From the NCBI GenBank assembly GCA_963681505.1, contig OY811971.1, forward strand, positions 669,501-733,500: DNA of 64,000 nt, read 5' to 3'. The notes under the pieces are model-generated. The model worked only from the letters and a program-made list of their open reading frames with translations. It did not search any database and was not told where the DNA came from. This document shows positions 56,860 through 64,000 of the stretch, piece after piece (within the stretch, counting starts at the first letter, position 1; every line of letters begins with the position of its first letter). Made by a program: the position numbers and the translations under genes. The stretch is from Eunapius fragilis (taxonomy: Eukaryota > Porifera > Demospongiae > Spongillida > Spongillidae).

Positions 56860-58070
56860 CTTTTTTTTTCTATCATGCAGCTGTGCAGATTAACACCCGT
56901 GTATTCGCACGCGCAAAACGTGTTGCCTTGAAGAAGGGGCAGCAAAGCTATCTCCTGACCCAATTACGTAATATAATTGGGTTTTGGACTGAGACTAGCT
57001 CTCAAATATTTGATCAACTTCATGGCCAGCAATTGCGGACATGAAATATTTGAATTTCGTAATACGCGTAATAAAATTATTGTACACGGCGTCTATGGGT
57101 AATTTCTATCTATCGCGCTCAATTTAGTACCAAAGTCTTTTAGTAAAGTTTGCAAACTTTAGTAGGATACAGGGACAAACCGCGCACATTTTTTATATCT
57201 TTTGTTCTGTGAAAATGTGCACCAATCCATTTCAAAACGGGGTTTTGTCTTATTGCACATATTAAATGGAGGGCATGACATAGGTCGCTTTTTCCCCTTT
57301 GCTACTAAGAAGTCTTCCGCGTGGAAGTTCTATTGGAGATTGCAAAGTGGATTCTAAAGCCAGAGCTATTAACGTATTTACACATGCAACAGGTATATCT
57401 ATTCTATCTGCATGTCTATTTCTAGATTCAAGTATGGGAACCATAAATTATAAAAAATGAATAAAACGTCATGATGTTGCCCAAGCACAGCGCTGTACTG
57501 CCCGGCCTACTCTAAAACGCGTGGCTTCTGCTCATGCTCGCCCTACATGTACGTTTGCCTGTGGAGAATGTTGTCCAGGAACGAACGTGCATCTTTCCTC
57601 GGTGTTGCGTTACGACCAGCTATATATAGCTAATAAGAGTAATTAAGCCACACCAGAATAGCTTTTATGTATACAAAGGTAACAAATGGCTGTATACGTA
57701 TAAGGCATACGTTCAAATGCAGCCTTCTATGTGAAAACCACGTGTGGTGTGATAAAATTTTGACAGCACAAGCGTAACAAATAAAAAAAAACATCTCACC
57801 AGCACTCCATATAGCGCTAGCTGCTATAAAATATGGCAAGGTGCAGTACATCAACGTAAAAAATACAAGACAGCTCTTGCGCGAGTGAAAGGTAGCTTTT
57901 CTGAGTCTTCAATTAAGTTGTACCATACATTAATCGTTCATATAAGCGCCGAGTCGATAGTATATGGTTTCCCTCCGAGTCCCAGCACATGCAATATCAC
58001 CGCTACGTGAAAGGTGGGTCTGGGAAAATGCTCGAGTCTAGTCGTTCTGAGTGCGCCTCATAAAAGGCGC
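56860..58070. other. Intergenic
   Basis: No recognised gene. Short open frames only. Confidence 0.45.
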
Positions 58071-58076
58071 ACAATC

Positions 58077-58385
58077 AGAATGCAGAGCACCCGTGACGTC
58101 ACGTTTGGTGCTGCATTAATTAGCATTAACTCGGTAAACGACGATCTTGATGCTGTTATCCTACGTGCCGGGCAAGATTGGGCTACACAGCAATTCGTCC
58201 AAACCAGCACAAAGCTGTAAAAAGCTTTATAGAAGGAAGCGACGTGTTCATCAGCCTTCCGACTGGGAGTGGAAAGTCGTTTTGTTACTCTGTACTGCCA
58301 TTCGTTTTTGACGGCCCTCTAACAACGTGTTGGTAGCATCATTATAGTTGTATCACCTTTGATTGTCTTAATGAAAGACCAGGTA
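58077..58385 (+). pseudogene. RecQ-like helicase fragment (motifs 0, I, Ia)
   Basis: Plus frame RLGYTAIRPNQHKAVKSF, then 'GSDVFISLPTGSGKSFCY' (Walker A) and SVLPFVFDGPL. After a stop and one-base shift it continues with SIIIVVSPLIVLMKDQ (motif Ia), then GTACGC, a possible donor. An acidic upstream stretch (MQSTRDVTFGAALIS, from 58080) is in another frame. RecQ helicases unwind DNA 3' to 5'. This copy is incomplete before the scaffold gap and probably a relic, though a sequence error could explain the single shift. Confidence 0.6.
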
Positions 58386-58502
58386 CGCAACACTAGTCCT
58401 CTGGCTGCACAGTGTTTTTACAATACAAGGTATAGCTGCAAATTGGTCATCACAGGATGAGACAATTGATATTCAGATAGCATGGCAATATATGCCGGTA
58501 AG

Positions 58503-58528
58503 GGGGGGGGGGGGGGCGGGGGGGGGGT
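58503..58528 (+). repeat. Poly-G tract
   Basis: About 25 bases of almost pure G with one C. Confidence 0.9.
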
Positions 58529-58722
58529 ACATGCCTTGTGTACATAAAATTGCTATTACCTGCCTCTAGCAATGAACAAGTGAATGTTTTCCACTACTCA
58601 GGACATGGTTGGTAATTGCAATTTAAAATTACACAAACGTCTGTTGGCATGTACATTGTACCTCCCACACCTCCCCGTCCATATATTGCGATGCTATCTA
58701 ACCATCCGAGACTGTTATATCC

Positions 58723-58922
58723 NNNNNNNNNNNNNNNNNNNNNNNNNNNNNNNNNNNNNNNNNNNNNNNNNNNNNNNNNNNNNNNNNNNNNNNNNNNNNN
58801 NNNNNNNNNNNNNNNNNNNNNNNNNNNNNNNNNNNNNNNNNNNNNNNNNNNNNNNNNNNNNNNNNNNNNNNNNNNNNNNNNNNNNNNNNNNNNNNNNNNN
58901 NNNNNNNNNNNNNNNNNNNNNN
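58723..58922. other. Assembly gap (200 N)
   Basis: Exactly 200 N. A round-number gap implies scaffolding; the true length is unknown. It hides the 5' end of the LINE that follows. Confidence 1.
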
Positions 58923-58935
58923 CTTTTGAAGAAGT

Positions 58936-60585
58936 TTGCCTACTATCCTGCCGAACCTTACGACACATTCCAAAAAGTCTCGCCCTGCTTTTGCTCTTGC
59001 GTTGTCTTTTTCTTTGAAAGCAGTGCTTCACGACAACTCATTGGACTCTTGGCTGAAGTTATTTATGCTTCCAAAGTGCCTCTTGCCTTCAAAGAAAAGG
59101 GGTGGTAGGCATAATAAACCAACCCCAATAGATGCGCTATGCAATCTGTGGTGCAGAGGAGAACACGCAACACTATGGAATATGGCGATGAGTCACAGAG
59201 CGATAGGCATCCACTCAGATGATTCTATCCCGCGAAATCTCATTAATTTTGCAGTCTCGCTGTCTCGTGAGGGTATGTTTGCTAAAGCTTGTAGAATTTT
59301 AGCATCCTCTGGCCTGGCACCAAATAGTGATGACACTTGGAAGTTGTTAAAGGATAAACACCCTGAGGGGCCGCTCCCTATTATCCCAGAAACAACTTCA
59401 CAATCCATATCACTGAATGAAGATTTTGATGTTTATAATATCCTGAAATCTTTTCCAAAGGGTACAGCAGCAGGTCCTTCTGGTCTACGGGTACAGCACC
59501 TGTTGGATGCAGCTTCAATTCCACTTCCCACTACAATTTGTTCCCTTCTCAGGAGGGTTGTTAACCTCTTGGTCTCTGGGAAAGTCCCCCAGGAGGTTTC
59601 TCGTTTCATGGCTGGTGGGTCCTTGACAGCACTCAGCAAGTTAAAGCCTGGTTGTGCCCCGGACATAAGACCAATTGCTGTGGGTGAGGTCCTGAGAAGA
59701 TTGACAGGGAAATGCTTGTGTGCTGTCATTAAACATAGGGTTGTTGATTTTTTTGAGCCCATACAGTTTGGTGTGGCTTGTCCAATGGGTTCAGAAAAGG
59801 TTATTCATGGAATAAGGGCCTGTGTGGATAAACATTGGAATGATTTGGACTTTTCTGTTCTCAAGGTGGATTTCAAGAATGCATTCAATTTAGTCTCCAG
59901 AGATGCTGTTTTACAGGAATGCGCGAAGCATTTCCCAGATTTGCTTCCTTGGGTGGCATGGTGTTATGGCTCTCACCCTTTTCTGTGGCACCCTATGGGC
60001 CAGCTAACATCACAATCAGGTGTGCAGCAGGGAGACCCACTGGGTCCTTTTCTGTTTGCTTTGGTCCTGCATAAGGTTGCTGGAGCTATTAAAGACGATA
60101 CTGAGTGCAACCATCTATTATATCAAGCTTGGTATCTGGATGATGGCATATTAGCAGGCAAGAAGTCTTCAATTTGTAGATCTTTGACCCTTATACAGGA
60201 GTTAGGACCCTCTCTTGGCCTACATATCAATATGATAATCTCTAAATGTGAGCTGTACTGCCCAAGTGATGCCTCCCCTTTCCCACAAGAGCTCAAAGTT
60301 TTCCAATTGCCTCATTTTGAGATATTAGGATGCCCAATTGGTGACTACATATACTGTGCAAATTTTATTGCCTCAAAACGGCTTGAAGCTCGCAAGCTTT
60401 TGCACTGCTTGATAGAGGTTTCTGTCATAGACCCTCAAGTAGCTTTAACATTACTTCGTCTATGTGGTAGTTTTTGCAAGTTAAGCTACTTGGCTCGCTC
60501 AATTCCAACCAACTTGGTATCAGATGCTTTCAAGCTCTTCGATGATGACATCCACCACTGTTTCATGGACTGCATAGGTTTTTGA
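58936..60585 (+). CDS. LINE reverse transcriptase ORF
   Basis: About 549 codons; the true start may be inside the gap. RT blocks in order: 'KGTAAGPSGLRVQHLLDA' (about 59458), 'DIRPIAVGEVLRRL' (about 59665), 'VLKVDFKNAFNLVSR' with the first catalytic Asp (about 59860), 'SGVQQGDPLGPFLF' (about 60015) and 'AWYLDDGILAG' with the catalytic Asp pair (about 60127). The thumb follows. The frame ends in a TGA at 60583-60585, just after GGTTTTTGA. The homology continues in another frame at 60587, so a single shift in the T run separates RT from endonuclease. Confidence 0.85.
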   Translation: MPTILPNLTTHSKKSRPAFALALSFSLKAVLHDNSLDSWLKLFMLPKCLLPSKKRGGRHNKPTPIDALCNLWCRGEHATLWNMAMSHRAIGIHSDDSIPRNLINFAVSLSREGMFAKACRILASSGLAPNSDDTWKLLKDKHPEGPLPIIPETTSQSISLNEDFDVYNILKSFPKGTAAGPSGLRVQHLLDAASIPLPTTICSLLRRVVNLLVSGKVPQEVSRFMAGGSLTALSKLKPGCAPDIRPIAVGEVLRRLTGKCLCAVIKHRVVDFFEPIQFGVACPMGSEKVIHGIRACVDKHWNDLDFSVLKVDFKNAFNLVSRDAVLQECAKHFPDLLPWVAWCYGSHPFLWHPMGQLTSQSGVQQGDPLGPFLFALVLHKVAGAIKDDTECNHLLYQAWYLDDGILAGKKSSICRSLTLIQELGPSLGLHINMIISKCELYCPSDASPFPQELKVFQLPHFEILGCPIGDYIYCANFIASKRLEARKLLHCLIEVSVIDPQVALTLLRLCGSFCKLSYLARSIPTNLVSDAFKLFDDDIHHCFMDCIGF

Positions 60586-60586
60586 A

Positions 60587-61606
60587 ATGTCAGATGAGGC
60601 ATGGTGTCAGGCCCAACTTGGCCTTAACAGTGGTGGTCTTGGGTTGCGCTCACTGTCCCTACACTCCAGCTCAGCTTTTATTGCTTCCTTCTGCTCCTCT
60701 GGGGTGTATGATACAGATGACATACACCTTAAAAATGCCTTGGACCACTTCAATTCTACTGTTGCTCCAATTGAGAAACTATCTGTCAATTCTGTGGTTT
60801 CCTCACCTGTCAGTCAGAAGCTTCTGTCTTCAAAAGTAAACGACTATTGCTTTCAAGTCCTCTTTGATGAATCCTCCCCTGCTAACAAGGCTCGGTTGCT
60901 ATCAGTTTCAGCCCCCCACGCGACATCCTGGTTATCAGTTATTCCCTCCACATCCCTAGCTCTCCATCTTGACCCAATTGAATTCAGGGTAGCTGTCAAG
61001 TGGTGGCTAGGCCAAGATACCTCCCAGGGCTCTCAGTGTGCTTTCTGCCCTGCCCACAGTCTGGACCCTCTTGGACACCATGCATTAACATGCAAATGTG
61101 GGGGTGATGTTATTACACGCCATAATGCTCTCAGGGACACTTTAGCGCACTTTCTTCACCGTGCACATGCTTCAATCGAAGTTGAAGCTGGTGCTGGGCT
61201 CTTTCCTGACCATTCACAGTCACGGCCTGCTGATATTCTCGTGAAGCATTGGAACCATGGAAGGCCCGTTGCCCTGGACATCTCCGTTGTCTCACCGCTA
61301 AATCCTTCAACTTTAGCTGAAGCGGGAGCAACGGTTGGTGCAGTCCTTGACGCAACGGAGAGGAGGAAACACCAGGCCAATGATGTAAAGTGTTTAGCTT
61401 TAGGGTGGGTCTCAACCCCTCTAGTAGTTGACTCCTATGGGGCTTGGGGTAACGAAGCTTCAATATTTCTGGCTCAGATAATTGCTAGGCTTGCGATCCA
61501 CAAGTCTCTGCCAAAGGCACAGATATCTTTTGAGCTTTTCGCAAGCTTGAGCATTTGCCTAACAAGAGCGAATGCCAGAGCCATCCTCCGTAGAATCCCA
61601 TCTTAA
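60587..61606 (+). CDS. LINE C-terminal zinc-knuckle and PD-(D/E)XK-like endonuclease ORF
   Basis: 339 codons. A Cys/His cluster 'CAFCPAHSLDPLGHHALTC' continuing to KCGGD (about 61040-61110) is followed by RHNALRD and EVEAGAGLF, then SRPADILVKHW and VALDISVVSPLN (about 61220-61310), which fit the E...PD...(D/E)xK-like order of a restriction-like endonuclease. The ending is 'AWGNEASIFLAQ' and LTRANARAILRRI. The endonuclease nicks the target site for target-primed reverse transcription in such elements. Frame relation to the RT: offset by one shift at about 60580. Confidence 0.75.
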   Translation: MSDEAWCQAQLGLNSGGLGLRSLSLHSSSAFIASFCSSGVYDTDDIHLKNALDHFNSTVAPIEKLSVNSVVSSPVSQKLLSSKVNDYCFQVLFDESSPANKARLLSVSAPHATSWLSVIPSTSLALHLDPIEFRVAVKWWLGQDTSQGSQCAFCPAHSLDPLGHHALTCKCGGDVITRHNALRDTLAHFLHRAHASIEVEAGAGLFPDHSQSRPADILVKHWNHGRPVALDISVVSPLNPSTLAEAGATVGAVLDATERRKHQANDVKCLALGWVSTPLVVDSYGAWGNEASIFLAQIIARLAIHKSLPKAQISFELFASLSICLTRANARAILRRIPS

Positions 61607-61762
61607 CTGTAGTGTGTTTATATATAGCAAGTGTTGTGTGTATGAGCTACCACTTAAATAATAATAATTATAATTAAGTGATTTTGCACACGATTTTAGT
61701 ATAGTGAATCCCGTGTAGAATCAAGCGCACGATTTCATAAGTGATTTCTCAAATGATCACAA

Positions 61763-62120
61763 GTTAAACATTAGAATGAGACAAAGAGAAAGATGGGTCA
61801 GTCCGCATCAGAGCTAAGGTTGCTTGAAGGATGAGCAGGTTCTGGTGAGTGGTGAGGAATCTCATGGCTTGTCCCTCCAACTCCACAAGACGCTCTTGAA
61901 CCTTATAATGCTCAGCAGCCCTTTCTTTTGGTACATTGTCTGGATCCATTCTTCTTGTGCATGCTCATGCATGGCCTTCACTTGATTCATCCAAGCTGGC
62001 ACCCAAAGAGCTCTAGGTCTCTGGTAGCGGTAGTGGCACTGTTGGTATTGAAGCACGGAGCTTTTGAATGGACTCAACATCAACATCCTCTAGGGAGCTG
62101 GCACAAAATGACTTACCTCT
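61763..62120 (-). pseudogene. Possible minus-strand C-terminal exon
   Basis: On minus, 'DVESIQKLRASIPTVPLPL' near 62080-62030 and, in another frame, MDPDNVPKERAAEHYKVQ with 'LVELEGQAMRFLTTHQNLL' ending SLSHSNV and a stop at about 61764. It looks like a helical C-terminus, but I do not recognise the family, and the frame change suggests decay or an intron. Confidence 0.3.
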
Positions 62121-62460
62121 GGGTAGCTGACACACAATAGCTTACCTCTGGGTAACTGACATACACTCTGGCTTGCTGACACAATGGCTTACCTCTGGGT
62201 AGCTGACACACAATGGCTTACCTCTGGCTTGCTGACACAATGGCTTACCTCTGGGTAGCTGACACACAATGGCTTACCTCGGGGTAGCTGACACACAATG
62301 GCTTACCTCTGGCTTGCTGACACAATGGCTTACCTCTGGGTAGCTGACACACAATGGCTTACCTCTGGCTTGCTGACACAAAATGGCTTACGTCTGGCTT
62401 GCTGACACACAATGGCTTACCTCCAGGTAGATGACACAAAATGGCTTACCTCTAGCAGAC
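62105..62460. repeat. Tandem repeat, alternating 27- and 29-bp units
   Basis: About 13 copies of GGCTTACCTCTGG followed by either GTAGCTGACACACAAT or CTTGCTGACACAAT. The two variants alternate in part, giving a higher-order unit of about 56 bp. Confidence 0.9.
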
Positions 62461-62499
62461 AAAAATGGCCTACCTTTACCCAGCAAAAAGTTCTTGTCC

Positions 62500-62640
62500 A
62501 AGTGTCTTGGGCAAGATGTTCAAGATCTTGCCCATAAGGCCACGATCTTGCTGGGAGGACAAGATCTTGCCCAGGAGCCCAAGATCTTGGCAAATTTTGC
62601 CCGTGCAAGATCTTCTCTTAAGTGTCTTGGCCAGGAAGTT
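62500..62640. repeat. CAAGATCTTG palindrome cluster
   Basis: CAAGATCTTG or close variants occur at about 62520, 62561 and 62580, with GATCTTG half-sites between, in a segment of about 140 bp rich in TTGCCC/GGGCAA. Confidence 0.6.
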
Positions 62641-62679
62641 GAACCTTTTGCTGGGTTTTGGTTGAGGACAGATTGGTTT

Positions 62680-63360
62680 AGCTCTGGGTATAACAGACAT
62701 GCAATCATGCACCACACGCGCGCGCGCACACACCCATACACACTTACACCTACCCTCACACACACAGATACATGTACATGCGACTTACAAGGTGCGGTTG
62801 CAAAATTTATCAGCCACGTTTGGTGTGCATCATTAGGAATAAAATTGCAGCGATATGCTTGCCAGCAATACAATTAAGTCCAATTGCTTACACTACAATA
62901 CATATGAAATGCCTTTTGCGAATATGATCCTTCTTTCTTCGGGTGCTTAAATTTGCTACCTCAGCGCCCATGGAACACAATGCCAAATTAAATTAAATAA
63001 TAATAACTTTGACTAAATATAAGGGGCGCCATTTATGGTTCTTACCCCCTATCCCCCCGGTAAAAGACAGCCAGGACGCCACTAAGTTCGAAATGTATGG
63101 GTGGATTCGCTCGCGCTCAAACCTCAGCTCGTATAACCGTAAAACCGCCCGTAATGCCGCCTACATGTACATTACTGCGCGCGGCCATTTTGTGTACCAC
63201 CCACCCACAGACTTTAGGATACGGTACATGTACAGCTTAAGAGGGATGCATTTAAACAATCACGCTTTGAGCATATGGCGCTCTCCTATCAGCTGCAAAA
63301 CCTGCTAATCCATTTCATTTTCTACTCGTGGGCCTACTTCCTTCAAAATACATGTATTAA
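62680..63360. other. Intergenic
   Basis: No recognised gene. Short CGCG and CA-rich runs near 62715-62765. Confidence 0.5.
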
Positions 63361-63590
63361 AAAAATCATTTGAAAAATCACCTATAAAATCACCTATAAA
63401 ATCAAAACAGGATTCATCAATTGCTTCAGTTTCACTTGGAAAATCAACGCTTGATTTGTATATCATTGCAAAATCATTACGTGATTTTAATCAATTGAAG
63501 AATCATAGCGTGATTTCCCAATGTGAGAATCAATTGCAAATCATAAGCGACAACTGCGAAATCACTTATGAAATCAAAAAATGATTCGCG
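63360..63590. repeat. AATCA/TGATT-rich degenerate array
   Basis: About 20 AATCA or TGATT words in 230 bp, mostly as AAAATCA or TGATTT with irregular 10-22 bp spacing, on both strands. Confidence 0.6.
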
Positions 63591-63659
63591 GTCTTTTTTT
63601 GCTGTGTCAAACGATAAACCCTCTTCGTACGATTTTCATAATGTCGGGTGTACTTGATC

Positions 63660-64000
63660 TGCATGTATGTACTTATTAACTATGCACCATACAGGTATTC
63701 TGTTAGACTAATCGTCATCTATCTTACGCGAAGAATCGCAGGGATCGTATACGAATTAATAGCAACGATCTTTTATGCATGTACTTCGTGTGCGATCGCT
63801 AGCTGTCGTACATAATCAAACTTAATTGTAAATAAAATCGGGACCAATCGTTTATATGCTATGTACTATCCGTGGGACTGATCGTATTCTATCTTACACG
63901 ATGAATATATACGATTAGCAGTTGAATTGTATATAGGTTTCCGTCGTACATAATCAGACGTGATCATGAAATATGATCATGATATCAAGCATGCATGACT
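63660..64000. repeat. Diverged direct duplication, unit about 140-170 bp
   Basis: GACTAATCGT...CTATCTTACGCGA near 63706 recurs as GACTGATCGT...CTATCTTACACGA near 63875. GTCGTACATAATCA recurs near 63804 and 63945. The second unit runs to the window end. Confidence 0.6.

Larger units (their letters stand above)
58923..61680 (+). mobile_element. Non-LTR retrotransposon (LINE) with restriction-like endonuclease
   Basis: A reverse transcriptase ORF (58936-60585) and a C-terminal endonuclease ORF (60587-61606) are followed by a short AATAATAATAATTATAATT tail near 61657. No apurinic endonuclease or gag-like ORF is visible; the 5' end is lost in the gap. It shares its endonuclease type with the truncated copy at 45240-45835. 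The clade is not assigned. Confidence 0.8.

Noticed and set aside
58584-59108. Open frames spanning the 58.7-58.9 kb gap
   Set aside because: They cross 200 N of unknown content, so the frames have no meaning there.
62105-62460. Regular 27-29 bp repeats resembling a CRISPR array
   Set aside because: Repeats are directly adjacent with no unique spacers, and the host is an animal. It is a tandem satellite.

Overview
The window looks like nuclear DNA of an invertebrate animal, most likely a demosponge or another early-branching marine metazoan. The evidence is AT-rich DNA, GT-AG introns from about 140 bp to 1.7 kb, a Roco (Roc-COR) gene ending in a CARD-like fold, a PHR/MYCBP2-type exon, and a dense load of transposons (ISL2EU, hAT, MULE-like, mariner MITEs, endonuclease-bearing LINEs, Polinton). 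There are few intact host genes. One scaffold gap of 200 N lies at 58723-58922.

Layout. 1-2925 is gene-poor. 2926-5134 is a MULE-like long-TIR element with an 11-bp target duplication; it carries a minisatellite and two smaller repeats. 5234-8033 is the Roco/CARD-like gene. 8-10 kb holds MITEs and simple repeats. 10.2-11.1 kb is a THAP/ISL2EU transposon remnant. 11.74-14.81 kb is a four-exon SAM-domain gene whose first visible exon is split by a 1,009-bp hAT with a perfect 8-bp duplication. 15.2-17.2 kb is a large inverted repeat with a second palindromic element nested in one arm. 18.4-20.9 kb is a decayed ISL2EU element: a transposase on + facing a SWIM-YqaJ-PHD gene on -. 21.5-22.7 kb is a long minisatellite.

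24.3-37.6 kb is the most striking object: a Polinton-like fossil arranged as a giant inverted repeat. Each arm carries protein-primed DNA polymerase B, DNA-binding-like ORFs and two small unknown ORFs, mirrored around a unique spacer of about 1.06 kb. No capsid, packaging ATPase, protease or integrase is visible in the window. Its ORFs share an intergenic promoter-like block. The left junction abuts a hAT transposase tail.

38-50 kb holds tandem duplications, a frame-broken member of an uncharacterised multicopy gene family (40.7-43.0 kb), a TIR element (43.9-44.4 kb) and a 5'-truncated LINE (45.2-45.8 kb). 50.16-51.11 kb is a compact two-exon thioredoxin-fold gene with a TATA-like box. 53.0-53.6 kb is a near-perfect 215-bp inverted repeat. 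55-58.4 kb holds two RecQ-like helicase fragments, a phase-0 PHR/MYCBP2-like exon and a hairpin MITE. After the gap, 58.9-61.7 kb is a LINE with reverse transcriptase and a restriction-like endonuclease, followed by a 27-29 bp satellite and an AATCA-rich tract to the end.

Host functions supported here are few: Roco/CARD signalling, a thioredoxin-like protein, a PHR ubiquitin-ligase exon and a SAM-domain protein. Most of the window is layered mobile DNA.
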